A stretch of DNA of 64,000 nucleotides, taken from assembly GCA_041875495.1 (NCBI GenBank), contig CP112982.1, positions 1,612,001 to 1,676,000 of the forward strand, read 5' to 3'. Below the pieces are notes generated by a model. It saw only the letters and a program-made list of their open reading frames with translations. It was not told where the DNA came from and did no database searches. This document shows positions 1-7,938 of this stretch, one piece after another (position 1 is the first letter of the stretch; each line of letters starts with the position of its first letter). The translations under genes and the position numbers were made by a program. The stretch comes from Halomonas sp. CH40 (lineage in GTDB: Bacteria; Pseudomonadota; Gammaproteobacteria; Pseudomonadales; Halomonadaceae).

Positions 1-271
1 TTTTCACCTGCACTGGCCATAAGGGCGTCCAGGGCAGAATGTGGCTGAATTGGAGAATGGCGCTGGCAAGTGACAAGGTGACTGAAGTGGTGCGCCAAAG
101 CCCAGGCTCCAATAACCATAGGCTGGCAAGGGCGCATGACAGAGCAAGCAGAGCAAATTGCAGGCGGGGAAACTCAAAGGCACGTATCCACCACCAGTGA
201 ACGCGAATGTAGGCAACCAGCGTTGCCAGCAGCAGAAGTAGCGATATGCTTCCCAGCAGAAGTCCGGCCAA
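1..271 (-). CDS. Endonuclease/exonuclease/phosphatase-family protein, N-terminal part (partial)
   Basis: Only the first ~90 residues lie in the window; the gene runs off the left edge. The start is a TTG at 271 preceded by a GGAG box eight bases upstream (278-282), and the frame is open to position 1. The visible part holds two or three hydrophobic segments with short loops and the sequence WWIRAFEFPRLQ between the first two. That layout (membrane anchor, then aromatic-rich loop, then a periplasmic catalytic domain) resembles the membrane-bound members of the EEP family (YafD-like) of Pseudomonas and relatives. The catalytic domain is outside the window, so the family call rests on the anchor region alone. 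Confidence 0.5.
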   Translation of the reverse strand, partial: MAGLLLGSISLLLLLATLVAYIRVHWWWIRAFEFPRLQFALLALSCALASLWLLEPGLWRTTSVTLSLASAILQFSHILPWTPLWPVQVK

Positions 272-395
272 AGGTGATCTCCTTATCCTAAGCGTGAAGG
301 TTTGGGTTATCTTAGCGCCTTGGCTGGATAAGTGTCGATTTTATGCTGAAACACTTCCTGTCAGTACCATGCCTGTGTTTTTGAACAAAAATGAC

Positions 396-423
396 TTGCC
401 TTTCAGCAATAAAGCCGTAAAAT
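396..423 (+). promoter_or_regulatory. Sigma70 promoter for the tRNA-Val pair
   Basis: TTGCCT (396-401) and TAAAAT (418-423) are separated by 16 bases. A GC-rich discriminator follows and the first tRNA begins at 445, as expected for a stable-RNA promoter. Confidence 0.6.
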
Positions 424-444
424 ACGCATCCGTTGCACAGCAGC

Positions 445-521
445 AGGACCATAGCTCAGTTGGTTAGAGCGCCACGTTGACATCGTGGAGGTCGGCGGTT
501 CAAATCCGCCTGGTCCTACCA
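445..521 (+). tRNA. tRNA-Val (anticodon GAC), copy 1
   Basis: A 77-base cloverleaf: acceptor AGGACCA pairs with TGGTCCT, the anticodon stem CCACG/CGTGG encloses TTGACAT, the T arm carries GGTTCAAATCC, and CCA is encoded. The anticodon GAC reads GUC/GUU valine codons. Copy 2 follows 37 bases later and is identical. Confidence 0.97.
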
Positions 522-558
522 GTCTTACTGCAACTTTTCGCAAATATTGATTTGCTTC

Positions 559-635
559 AGGACCATAGCTCAGTTGGTTAGAGCGCCACGTTGACATCGT
601 GGAGGTCGGCGGTTCAAATCCGCCTGGTCCTACCA
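559..635 (+). tRNA. tRNA-Val (anticodon GAC), copy 2
   Basis: Identical in sequence to the copy at 445-521, including the encoded CCA. The short spacer with no promoter of its own suggests one transcript carrying both, ended by the terminator at 672-706. Confidence 0.97.
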
Positions 636-671
636 GTTCATGCCTTTTTATCAGGCTGACACAGATTCCAT

Positions 672-706
672 AAAAAAGCCCTGGGCATCATGCTCGGGGC
701 TTTTTT
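672..706 (+). terminator. Rho-independent terminator of the tRNA-Val transcript
   Basis: AAAAAAGCCC and GGGCTTTTTT flank a hairpin with an internal GGGCATCATGCTC part and end in six T residues, 37 bases after the second tRNA. Confidence 0.85.
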
Positions 707-734
707 GTGGCCAGCAGCTTTATGACACAGTAGT

Positions 735-1011
735 ACTAGGGTCTGTTGACGTTTCATCGCGAACCGCGTTGCTGCGCCAAAGGGCGTCAGGCAAGGCGCG
801 ACACGACGGCAATGGTGGTGCCGTGCCCTTACCGAGTGGCGCAACGCCGCATGGCGTCCTTTGGCGCGCAACCCGAAGGGACAGGGCCCTTTTGGCACAG
901 CCCTGCGTTGCTCGTCGCTAATTGGGAACCACCCGACCACGCTCCTCACGCCTTGCTCTGCACCAAAAGGGCCTCTGTCGCGGCCGTGAGGAAACGTCAA
1001 CAGACCCTAGT
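735..1011. mobile_element. MITE-like element with 21-bp terminal inverted repeats, IS5-type CTAG target
   Basis: Bases 735-755 and 991-1011 are perfect inverted copies (21 bp). The outermost bases include CTAG on both sides, matching the YTAR target duplication typical of the IS5 group, so the mobile part may be about 739-1006 with GGTCTGTTGACGTTTC ends. The interior contains no convincing gene but two strong internal hairpins: a GTTGC..GCGCCAAAGG pair in the left half and a GGCCCTTTTGG pair in the right half. It fills the whole gap between the tRNA terminator and msrC. No transposase is present, so it would depend on an IS elsewhere. The element family itself is not one I can name. Confidence 0.65.
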
Positions 1012-1483
1012 GCTCGAAAAAGATGGGCAGATCCGTCTGGCGGAGAAAGGTCGCAATCAAACGCTCAATGCCGTTCTGGTCTTCCTCGCTGAAGCGCGCT
1101 GGTATGGGGCTATCCAGGTCGAATACTCCCCACAGCTGACCATCAATTACTACAGGGATGACGAGTTCCGAGCGTGAATCGGCATCACAGGCAATATGGT
1201 CGGCAATAGTGTGAACATCATCAACGCGCTGGGTGCTCTGCTGACGCGCTGCTGCCCCGCAAACGCCTTTGCTGAAAGGAATCGGGTGACAGGCAGGTTT
1301 ACCCTGAAAAGGCCCCAGGCTGAGCATCTCTGGCATTCGCTGCAGATAAAAGCCCACCCAGTTAAGGCTGGGCACTTCATGAAAGACAAAGGCGCAGACC
1401 TGGGCGCTGTTAGTCAGCCAGTCGCGGGTATCCAGCAAAGCTTCCAGCTGTCGGTTGAGCAGGGGATAGTCAATCTGAGGCAT
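1007..1483 (-). CDS. msrC: Free methionine-(R)-sulfoxide reductase (GAF domain)
   Basis: Reduces free L-methionine-(R)-sulfoxide in the cytosol with thioredoxin as electron donor. It is a 158-residue single GAF domain. Cys65, Cys75 and Cys99 sit in PACHPIPF, SKGVCGAA and HIACDADSRSEL; their spacing (10 and 24) equals that of Cys84/94/118 of the E. coli enzyme, so all redox cysteines are kept. The ATG at 1483 has AAGGA eleven bases upstream. It lies just downstream of the methionine importer genes on the same strand, which fits a role in methionine recovery. Oddity: the TAG stop (1007-1009) lies inside the CTAG at the border of the inverted-repeat element, so insertion happened at, or created, the end of this gene. 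Confidence 0.92.
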   Translation of the reverse strand: MPQIDYPLLNRQLEALLDTRDWLTNSAQVCAFVFHEVPSLNWVGFYLQRMPEMLSLGPFQGKPACHPIPFSKGVCGAAARQQSTQRVDDVHTIADHIACDADSRSELVIPVVIDGQLWGVFDLDSPIPARFSEEDQNGIERLIATFLRQTDLPIFFEH

Positions 1484-1504
1484 GCAGGTAATTTTCCTTG
1501 GTGT

Positions 1505-1544
1505 AAAAGCACATCAGGCCAGCAATAAGCTGACCTGACGGTGC
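1505..1544 (-). terminator. Probable terminator between metQ and msrC
   Basis: Read on the minus strand, GCAC..TCAGGTCAGC pairs with GCTGGCCTGA..GTGC around an ATT-rich loop, and the stem is followed by TTTTAC. The T run is short, so termination may be partial and allow read-through into msrC. Confidence 0.5.
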
Positions 1545-1577
1545 TGCGATGCGTTGAGTTTCGAATCCGGCTGGCGT

Positions 1578-2369
1578 TTATTCAATCCAGCCAGGCACGG
1601 CGGCACCCTTGAACAGCTCATCGGCTTTTTCGATGACTTCTTCACGCTGGTAGGCATCCACCAGTTGGCGAATGTCTTCACGCTCTTCATCACCGGCACG
1701 CACGGCGATCAGGTTGACGTAGGGAGACTCAGGGCCTTCCTTGATCAGGGCGTCATCCAGCGTCAGCCCGGCAGGCTGGGCAAAGGTATTGTTGATAAAC
1801 GCCATATCCACATCAGGCAATACCCGGGGTAGCTGGGCAGCTTCGATTTCCCGGAAGCGGAAGTTGCGCGGGTTCTCGGCAATATCCAGCGGTGTGGCTT
1901 CAAGGAAAGTGGGATCTTCCAGGGTAATCAGGCCTTCATTGTGCATCAGGATCAGGGCACGGCCTTCATTGGAAGGGTCATTGGGCAGGGCGATCTGGGC
2001 GCCGTCAGGCAGATCGGCGATATCCGTGAACTTCTCGGAATAGGCGCCAATCGGGTAGACAAAGGTGCGGCCAGCAATCGCCAGGTCGTAACCGCGGTCA
2101 TTGATCATCGACTGCAGGTAGGGCTCGTGCTGAAAAGCATTAGCATCCAGGCTGCCATCGGCCAAGGCTGCGTTGGGGGTTACGTAGTCAGTAAATTCGA
2201 TGATCTCGATATCAAGACCGAATTCTTCCTCGGCAATACGCACTGCCACTTCCATAACATCGGTTTCAGGCCCAGCGACGGTGCCTACCTTGATGCTGTG
2301 CTCATCGGCGGAAGCAATATTAATGGATAGGGCCAGAGTAGTTAAACTGCTGATTGCAAGTGTTTTCAT
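1578..2369 (-). CDS. metQ: Methionine ABC transporter substrate-binding protein, NlpA/MetQ family
   Basis: Binds methionine in the periplasm and delivers it to the MetI/MetN importer. 263 residues. An ATG at 2369 is preferred over a GTG fifteen bases upstream because GAGG sits nine bases before it and a clean signal peptide follows (cleavage likely after NIASA). The mature part has family motifs such as VGTVAGPETDVME, DANAFQHEPYL and ALPNDPSNEGRAL. Unlike many MetQ proteins it has no lipobox cysteine, so it should be a soluble periplasmic protein. Third gene of metN-metI-metQ, 104 bases after metI. Substrates other than L-Met (D-Met, formyl-Met, sulfoxide) are possible within the family. Confidence 0.88.
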   Translation of the reverse strand: MKTLAISSLTTLALSINIASADEHSIKVGTVAGPETDVMEVAVRIAEEEFGLDIEIIEFTDYVTPNAALADGSLDANAFQHEPYLQSMINDRGYDLAIAGRTFVYPIGAYSEKFTDIADLPDGAQIALPNDPSNEGRALILMHNEGLITLEDPTFLEATPLDIAENPRNFRFREIEAAQLPRVLPDVDMAFINNTFAQPAGLTLDDALIKEGPESPYVNLIAVRAGDEEREDIRQLVDAYQREEVIEKADELFKGAAVPGWIE

Positions 2370-2473
2370 GGTTTTGTTCCTCACGAATAGTATTGGTTTG
2401 GTGATATTAAAGCATAAAGAAATTATTTTTAATAATTTTTGGTTATTAATGTGATAGGCGTTATGTATTCAGG

Positions 2474-3127
2474 TTATTTGCGATCGCTTTTACGTACCAG
2501 GTAGTCGCCCAGGCTTTGGAAGCCCTGCACCATAACCACCAGTATAATGACGGTGACCAGCATGATTTCCGGCATGAAACGGTTATAGCCGTAGCGAATC
2601 CCCAGATCGCCCAGGCCGCCACCGCCCACAGCACCCGCCATGGCTGAGTAGCTGACCAGCGTTACCAGGGTGACGGTCAGTGCTGTGATAATGCCACCCC
2701 GGGCTTCAGGCAAAAGCACCTTACAGATGATCTGCCAGGGCGTTGCGCCCATGGCCTGAGCGGCTTCTACCAGGCCAGGAGACAGTTCATTCAGTGCTCC
2801 CTCTACCAGGCGAGCAACAAACGGGATGGCGGCAATGGTAAGCGGTACAGCGGCAGCATTGATGCCAATGGAGGTGCCTACCAGCATACGCGTGAAGGGG
2901 GTAATCGCCACCATCAGAATGATGAACGGAATCGAGCGGCCAATATTGGTGATGACTCCTAATACCTGGTTAAGCACCGGCCGGGCCAGGATCTGGCGCG
3001 GCCGGGTAACATATAGCATCACGCCCAGCGGCAAACCCAGCAGGGTCGCTATCAGCCCTGAGATGGCCACCATGTAGAGGGTGTCCAGGGTGGCCTGGAA
3101 AATAAGATCAATCATTGCGCTGGACAT
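2474..3127 (-). CDS. metI: Methionine ABC transporter permease
   Basis: Inner-membrane channel of the methionine importer, 217 residues with about five membrane segments. The cytoplasmic EAA loop is present as LVEAAQAMGATPWQIICKVLLPEA, the part that contacts the ATPase. Start taken at the ATG at 3127 because GGAGG lies nine bases upstream; it overlaps the last 20 bases of metN. A longer frame upstream is open but has no ribosome site. An internal ATG at 3115 is a weaker alternative. The overlap with metN points to coupled translation. Confidence 0.93.
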   Translation of the reverse strand: MSSAMIDLIFQATLDTLYMVAISGLIATLLGLPLGVMLYVTRPRQILARPVLNQVLGVITNIGRSIPFIILMVAITPFTRMLVGTSIGINAAAVPLTIAAIPFVARLVEGALNELSPGLVEAAQAMGATPWQIICKVLLPEARGGIITALTVTLVTLVSYSAMAGAVGGGGLGDLGIRYGYNRFMPEIMLVTVIILVVMVQGFQSLGDYLVRKSDRK

Positions 3128-4151
3128 GGCCAAGCACCTCCACGTTAAGTTGGTGAGATTCAAGATAGGTGATTGCCTGGTGAGTCTGCTGCGCATCGCC
3201 CAGCAGTTCCGCTATCATCAACCCGAGCGTGCGCTCCTGGATTGACTCCACCTTGGCCTGCAGGATGCTGACATCAACACCACACTCCCTGGCCAAGCGG
3301 GAAATCAGCGGCGTAGACACCGCATCGCCGGAAAACGTCAGGCGCACCACCGGGTGAGTATGCTCGCCAGGGGAGGGCTGCAGGCGCTCAACCAACTCCT
3401 TGGGCGGGGTAAGCTGAAGAAAATCATTGAGGAAGTCTCGCCCTAGCTGGGTGCGCGGGGCGGTAAAGAAGTCGCCGACTTCAGCGTCTTCCACCAGCTC
3501 GCCTGCAGAAATCAGGCTGACCCGGTGGCAGATGGATTTGACAACTTCCATCTCGTGGGTGATCAGCAAGATGGTGATGCCCAGCGTCTGGTTGATATCA
3601 CGCAGCAGCTCAAGAATCGAGGTCGTGGTCTGGGGGTCCAGCGCTGAGGTGGCCTCATCACAGAGCAGCACAGCGGGTTCATTGGCCAGAGCGCGGGCAA
3701 TCGCCACACGCTGCTTTTGGCCGCCCGACAGTTGGGCGGGAAACTGGCTGGCCTTGTCAGCCAGGCCCACTAGCTTCAGCAAGGGTTCAACGCGTTCCTT
3801 GATGGCCTGTTTGGACTGCCCCGTCAGCTCCAGAGGGAAGGCAACATTATCGAAGACATTGCGTGTCGTTAGCAGGTTGAAGTGTTGAAAGATCATGCCG
3901 ATGCGATGACGCGCCTGATTCAGCTGAGCAGCACTAAGCCGAGTGATATCCTGGCCATCAACCATCACGCTGCCCTCGGTTGGGCGCTCCAGCAGGTTGA
4001 CGCAGCGGATCAGTGTGGATTTACCGGCGCCGGACAGGCCAATGACCCCGTGAATGGCACCCTTGGGGATATGCAGGTTAGCGTTTTTCAGAGCGTGAAC
4101 GACCTGGCTGCCATTGGTGTAGGTTTTACTGACGTTGTTGAGCTCGATCAT
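3108..4151 (-). CDS. metN: Methionine ABC transporter ATP-binding protein
   Basis: Drives methionine import by ATP hydrolysis. 347 residues: ABC domain at about 1-245 with Walker [10 protein letters not shown] (38-46), signature LSGGQ (141-145), Walker [13 protein letters not shown] (161-172) and the H-loop LLITHEMEV; then a C-terminal NIL domain (about 265-345) that in E. coli MetN binds methionine and shuts the transporter off (trans-inhibition). First gene of the operon metN-metI-metQ, read from the promoter at 4377-4405 through a leader of about 220 bases that contains a terminator. Confidence 0.96.
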   Translation of the reverse strand: MIELNNVSKTYTNGSQVVHALKNANLHIPKGAIHGVIGLSGAGKSTLIRCVNLLERPTEGSVMVDGQDITRLSAAQLNQARHRIGMIFQHFNLLTTRNVFDNVAFPLELTGQSKQAIKERVEPLLKLVGLADKASQFPAQLSGGQKQRVAIARALANEPAVLLCDEATSALDPQTTTSILELLRDINQTLGITILLITHEMEVVKSICHRVSLISAGELVEDAEVGDFFTAPRTQLGRDFLNDFLQLTPPKELVERLQPSPGEHTHPVVRLTFSGDAVSTPLISRLARECGVDVSILQAKVESIQERTLGLMIAELLGDAQQTHQAITYLESHQLNVEVLGHVQRND

Positions 4152-4376
4152 GGCGTTACCTTGAGGTTGGCCGCAAGTGAAAGCTGCGGGCCAGATTCAG
4201 TAAGCCGATATGGAAACATGCGGGGGGCGGCAAGCGTAGGGTGGGGGCAAAAAAAGACCACCCTGACGGGTGGCCATCAACGCTGGACACACCCTTTTAG
4301 CTGCACTTCACCGTGATATCTCACGATGGACGCCCGCAATCTGGGTACAAATCGGCGTCATTTCGATTAGGCAAAA
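4152..4376 (-). promoter_or_regulatory. Long structured 5' leader of metNIQ
   Basis: About 220 bases between the predicted start site and metN. On the minus strand it shows several pairings before the terminator: GACGCC with GGGCGTC, a CACCGTGA/TCACGATG hairpin, and ACCC with GGGT flanking both. After the terminator a CCGCA/TGCGG hairpin sits close to the metN ribosome site. I compared it by eye with the S-box (SAM-I) consensus and it does not match. It contains no obvious leader peptide. It may be a cis-regulatory RNA or a protein-controlled attenuator; the family is not recognised. Confidence 0.5.
4249..4275 (-). terminator. Terminator hairpin inside the metN leader (possible attenuator)
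   Basis: On the minus strand GGCCACCC-GTCA-GGGTGGTC is followed by seven T residues. It stands between the predicted promoter (4377-4405) and the metN start (4151), with no gene upstream on that strand that would need it. The placement suggests conditional termination of the metNIQ transcript. Confidence 0.75.
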
Positions 4377-4405
4377 AGTCTAAGATGAAGCTGATAGGTT
4401 GTCAA
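4377..4405 (-). promoter_or_regulatory. Sigma70 promoter of metNIQ
   Basis: On the minus strand a perfect TTGACA (4405-4400), a 17-base spacer and TAGACT (4382-4377). The predicted start site is near 4370, which puts the attenuator-like terminator about 100 bases into the transcript. Confidence 0.65.
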
Positions 4406-4715
4406 ACGCCATGGTGGGATTTTTTATACTGTATTGCTTATTTGATATTAATTTTTGGTTTAATGTTTCTATTGCAGGTGATTTTCTGTTGAAAAGGCTG
4501 GAGTGGGGTGTTTCAAGCGGGCTCAATGATCTGCTCGGAAGCCACTGTCTGAGTCGTCATATCAAGGAAAAGGGTGTTGATAATGGTTGTGCTGACATTA
4601 TACAGCGTACATCTTTCGGGTGCCTGATAGTTAAAAATGGCACAATAGAGGCGTTATCATGACGCCTTCCTTTCATTGTGGATATTTATCCGACCGTACT
4701 TTAATAGAGGTCTTT
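4406..4715. other. AT-rich intergenic region before ribE
   Basis: No convincing gene. A possible plus-strand promoter for ribE is TTGATA at about 4576 with TATACA 16 bases downstream. No FMN riboswitch motif (GGGGCAGGGTGAAATTCCC type) is visible ahead of ribE. The base composition is clearly richer in A and T than the flanking genes. Confidence 0.4.
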
Positions 4716-5357
4716 ATGTTTACCGGTATCGTTCAGGGCACAGCTGAAGTTGTGGCCGTCAAAGAGCTGGAACAATTCAGGACACACGTTATAAAGATGC
4801 CGGCTGAAATGCGCGAAGGGCTGACCACCGGCGCTTCTGTTGCCCATAATGGTGTTTGCTTGACGGTCACCGCCATTGACGATGACCGTGTAAGCTTTGA
4901 TCTGATGCGCGAAACCCTGCGCTTGACCAATCTTGGTGCAGTCAGTGAAGGGTCGCGTGTCAATATCGAGCGCGCTGCGCGCTTTGGGGATGAAATCGGC
5001 GGTCACTCTATGTCGGGCCATGTTATTTGCATGGCAACCCTGAGCGCGATTGAAGAAGCGCCCAATAATCGGCGCCTGTGGTTTAACCTGCCAGCAGAAA
5101 TCGGCCGCTTTGTGTTTGAAAAAGGCTACATCGGCGTTGATGGCATCAGTTTGACAGTGGGAGAAGTGAGGCATGACAAGGAGAGCCAGTCGTTGGCGTT
5201 TTGCGTGAATCTGATTCCGGAAACGCTGGCACGTACAAGTCTGGGTGACCGCCAGTTGGGGGATAACGTCAATATCGAGATTGACCCGCAAACCCAGGTC
5301 ATCGTTGAAACCGTTGAACGTATGTTGAGTACACGTGGCCTCGATATTGCAGGCTAA
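4716..5357 (+). CDS. ribE: Riboflavin synthase, alpha subunit
   Basis: Catalyses dismutation of two 6,7-dimethyl-8-ribityllumazine molecules to riboflavin. 213 residues built from two similar lumazine-binding barrels: the first starts MFTGIVQG and includes NGVCLTV and [13 protein letters not shown]; the second carries [12 protein letters not shown] and ends [12 protein letters not shown]. The start at 4716 has AGAGG five bases upstream and gives the family's conserved MFTGIV start; a longer open frame from 4659 has neither. It stands alone here, not in a rib operon, and no riboswitch is seen. Named ribE in most bacteria and ribC in E. coli. Confidence 0.95.
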   Translation: MFTGIVQGTAEVVAVKELEQFRTHVIKMPAEMREGLTTGASVAHNGVCLTVTAIDDDRVSFDLMRETLRLTNLGAVSEGSRVNIERAARFGDEIGGHSMSGHVICMATLSAIEEAPNNRRLWFNLPAEIGRFVFEKGYIGVDGISLTVGEVRHDKESQSLAFCVNLIPETLARTSLGDRQLGDNVNIEIDPQTQVIVETVERMLSTRGLDIAG

Positions 5358-5505
5358 GTCTGTTTGGACGCCGCCGCCTTGTGCTGCGGTTTCATGTTGG
5401 CTGCTCATTGCCTTAAGGCTCGCATGAATGCTGGCCTTTCGGTAATATGTGCGGCTTTTCTTGCACTCTGACGCCGCTGCGTTTGCACCAAGGGTAACCA
5501 TACTC

Positions 5506-6804
5506 ATGAACTTTCTGGATAAGCACTTCAAGCTGACAGAACATAAGACGAATATAAAAACAGAGGTTATTGCAGGAGTTACCACCTTCCTGACCATGGC
5601 CTACATTATTTTCGTTAACCCCAGTATCCTGTCTGAAGCTGGGATGGATTACGGAGCGGTCTTCGTAGCCACCTGCCTGGCAGCGGCCATTGGCTGTCTG
5701 GTGATGGGCATCTGGGCCAACTACCCGATTGCCCAGGCGCCCGGTATGGGCCTGAATGCTTTCTTTACCTACGGTGTTGTGCTCGGAATGGGCTACACCT
5801 GGGAAGTAGCGTTGGGTGCGGTCTTCCTTTCCGGTTTCTGCTTTTTCCTGCTGAGTATCTTCAAGGTGCGTGAGTGGATCATCAATTCGATTCCGCTTTC
5901 TTTACGCCTGGGTATTGCGGCGGGTATTGGCCTCTTCCTGGCCATGATTGCGCTGAAAAATGCCGGTATCGTTGTGTCTAACCCAGCCACCTATGTAGCG
6001 CTGGGCGACTTGAGTGAGCCGGCCGCCATTTATGCCCTGGTCGGCTTTTTTGTGATTACTGCCCTGGCCTATCTGAAGGTGACCGGCGCGGTAATGATCG
6101 GCATTCTGGGCGTAACAGTGGTCGCCATCCTGCTGGGCCACAATGAATACGGTGGCCTGATGTCCATGCCGCCTTCCATTGCGCCAACCCTGATGCAGAT
6201 GGATATCATGGGCGCTCTGGATGTAGCCATGCTCAGCGTCATTTTTGCCTTCCTGTTTGTTGACCTGTTTGATACCTCTGGCACGCTGGTAGGTGTGGCA
6301 CAGCGCGGTAAACTCCTTGACGAAAATGGCAAGCTGCCGCGCATCGGGCGCGCCATGATGGCCGACAGCACCGCCTCCATGGCCGGTGCCGCTCTGGGTA
6401 CCTCGACCACCACCAGCTATATAGAATCCACCGCCGGGATTGCCTCAGGCGGACGTACTGGTCTTACCGCGGTCGTGGTCGCGATTCTGTTTCTGGTCAG
6501 CCTGTTTTTTGCCCCACTGGCGGGCTCTATTCCAGCCTATGCCACTGCAGGCGCACTGCTGTATGTAGCGGTATTGATGGCCGGTAGTCTGGCACATGCC
6601 GACTGGGATGACCCGACCGAGGCTGCACCTGTGCTGATTGCCGCACTGGCGATGCCGCTGACTTTTTCGATTGCAGAAGGCATTGCGCTGGGTTTTATCA
6701 GCTTTGTGGCGATCAAGACCCTATCAGGCCGTTTTAAAGACCTGAATCCGGCAGTTATTGTGCTGGCGCTGCTGTTTGTAGCCAAGTTCCTGTTCCTGGA
6801 TTAA
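5506..6804 (+). CDS. NCS2 (AzgA-like) purine permease
   Basis: Probable proton-driven uptake of hypoxanthine, guanine or adenine. 432 residues and about 12-14 membrane segments. Family marks include AGVTTFLTMAYIIFVNPSIL near the N-terminus, the QAPGMGLNAFFTY segment and the substrate-site FVDLFDTSGTLVGVA, followed by GALGTSTTTSYIES. The start at 5506 gives MNFLDKHFKLTEHKT, the usual beginning; ribosome site AGGG is weak. It is followed 33 bases later by apt and gpt, so imported bases would be turned into nucleotides at once. Exact substrate cannot be read from sequence alone. Confidence 0.9.
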   Translation: MNFLDKHFKLTEHKTNIKTEVIAGVTTFLTMAYIIFVNPSILSEAGMDYGAVFVATCLAAAIGCLVMGIWANYPIAQAPGMGLNAFFTYGVVLGMGYTWEVALGAVFLSGFCFFLLSIFKVREWIINSIPLSLRLGIAAGIGLFLAMIALKNAGIVVSNPATYVALGDLSEPAAIYALVGFFVITALAYLKVTGAVMIGILGVTVVAILLGHNEYGGLMSMPPSIAPTLMQMDIMGALDVAMLSVIFAFLFVDLFDTSGTLVGVAQRGKLLDENGKLPRIGRAMMADSTASMAGAALGTSTTTSYIESTAGIASGGRTGLTAVVVAILFLVSLFFAPLAGSIPAYATAGALLYVAVLMAGSLAHADWDDPTEAAPVLIAALAMPLTFSIAEGIALGFISFVAIKTLSGRFKDLNPAVIVLALLFVAKFLFLD

Positions 6805-6837
6805 TCCTCCATCTTTGATGAAACAATGAGAGACGCA

Positions 6838-7383
6838 ATGAGCATCTACGGCGATTATATCAAGTCCGTTATCCGCACGGTTCCTGACTGGCCCGAGCCC
6901 GGGGTTAATTTCCGCGATATTACGCCGTTGTTGCAGAACAGCGCGGCATTTCGCAAGTTGATTGATAGCTTTGTTCACCGCTATCAGGAAATGAACCTTG
7001 ATGCGATTGCGTCCATTGATGCACGCGGCTTTATTATCGGCGCGCCGCTGGCCTACGAGTTGGGCTGCAGCTTTGTGCCTGTGCGCAAGAAGGGCAAGTT
7101 GCCTTTCAAGACAGTCAGTGAAACCTATACGCTGGAGTACGGCCATTCTGAAGTGGAACTGCATGCGGATGCCTTTTATAAGGACGACCGCATTCTGCTC
7201 ATGGATGATCTGATTGCCACAGGCGGCACCATGCTGGCTGCTGCCAACCTGATTCAGCGCTGCGGTGGGCAGGTGGTCGAAACGGCAACGATTATCGATC
7301 TGCCTGAACTGGGCGGTTCCCAGAAAATTCGCGATGCCGGTTTTGGTGTGTTCGCGGTATGTTCCTTTAATGAAAGCGAGTAA
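6838..7383 (+). CDS. apt: Adenine phosphoribosyltransferase
   Basis: Converts adenine and PRPP to AMP in the cytosol. 181 residues, close to E. coli Apt (183). The PRPP loop is [13 protein letters not shown] (119-131), and the [12 protein letters not shown] segment typical of Apt lies at 21-32. An ATG at 6826 is possible, but the ATG at 6838 has GAGAG six bases upstream and yields the expected length. Follows the purine permease by 33 bases and precedes gpt by 8, which suggests a purine salvage operon. Confidence 0.96.
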   Translation: MSIYGDYIKSVIRTVPDWPEPGVNFRDITPLLQNSAAFRKLIDSFVHRYQEMNLDAIASIDARGFIIGAPLAYELGCSFVPVRKKGKLPFKTVSETYTLEYGHSEVELHADAFYKDDRILLMDDLIATGGTMLAAANLIQRCGGQVVETATIIDLPELGGSQKIRDAGFGVFAVCSFNESE

Positions 7384-7391
7384 CACCTTTT

Positions 7392-7871
7392 ATGAGTAGT
7401 CATCGTTATCGTCAGCATTTTACGGTCTCCTGGGATCAGCTACACCGCGATGTGCGTGAGCTCTGCCATCAGCTGGTGGCGCGGGATTTCAAAGGGATTA
7501 TCGCCATTACCCGAGGCGGGCTGATTCCGGCGGCGCTGATTGCCCGTGAGTTGAATGTGCGACTGATCGATACGGTATGTATCAAAAGCTACGATCATAT
7601 GGAGCAGAGCCAGCTTGATGTGCTGAAAGGCGTTGACCATGACGGTGATGGCTGGCTTTTGGTGGATGACCTGGTGGATACCGGCAAAACCGCCCGAGCC
7701 GTCAGGGAAATGCTGCCCAAGGCGCATTTTGTGACGATCTATGCCAAACCGGAAGGCAAACCCCTGGTGGACCAGTATCTGACCGAAGTGGGCCAGCAGT
7801 GCTGGATCCAGTTCCCCTGGGATATGGGTGTGGCCTACGTTGAGCCGCTGGTGGATCAGGTCAAGAAGTAA
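7392..7871 (+). CDS. gpt: Xanthine-guanine phosphoribosyltransferase
   Basis: Salvages guanine and xanthine (and hypoxanthine more weakly) to the 5'-monophosphates. 159 residues, similar to E. coli Gpt (152). The PRPP motif is [12 protein letters not shown] (89-100); the ITRGGLIPA loop (39-47) is typical of this type. The C-terminal [16 protein letters not shown] matches the hallmark end of XGPRTs. Eight bases after apt on the same strand. Confidence 0.93.
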   Translation: MSSHRYRQHFTVSWDQLHRDVRELCHQLVARDFKGIIAITRGGLIPAALIARELNVRLIDTVCIKSYDHMEQSQLDVLKGVDHDGDGWLLVDDLVDTGKTARAVREMLPKAHFVTIYAKPEGKPLVDQYLTEVGQQCWIQFPWDMGVAYVEPLVDQVKK

Positions 7872-7938
7872 GCGGATTCAACCAGCGTGGGCGCAGCTGC
7901 AAGCGGCTGCTACTTGAAGGGTATGAACGAGGGCAGGT

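Noticed and set aside
1..271. Plus-strand or alternative-frame reading of the left edge (70-codon minus frame)
   Set aside because: The alternative frame is rich in Pro/Cys and has no start signal, whereas the TTG frame has a ribosome site and a membrane-anchor pattern.
638..1000. Overlapping open frames inside the inverted-repeat element
   Set aside because: No ribosome site, no recognisable protein, and the frames follow the GC-rich hairpins; treated as chance frames in a MITE.
4152..4376. S-box (SAM-I) riboswitch in the metN leader
   Set aside because: The conserved GGAGGGA/GGCCC/GAAACCCGGCAACC blocks are not found; only the general attenuator layout remains.
4399..4662. 87-codon frame on the plus strand before ribE
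   Set aside because: Starts with TTG without a ribosome site, is AT-rich with odd composition, and overlaps the metNIQ promoter; no family resemblance.
4660..4715. FMN riboswitch before ribE
   Set aside because: The conserved GGGGCAGGGTGAAATTCCC core and the later conserved loops are absent.
4701..5597. 298-codon minus-strand frame opposite ribE
   Set aside because: It is the antisense of a well-supported gene and has no recognisable motifs.
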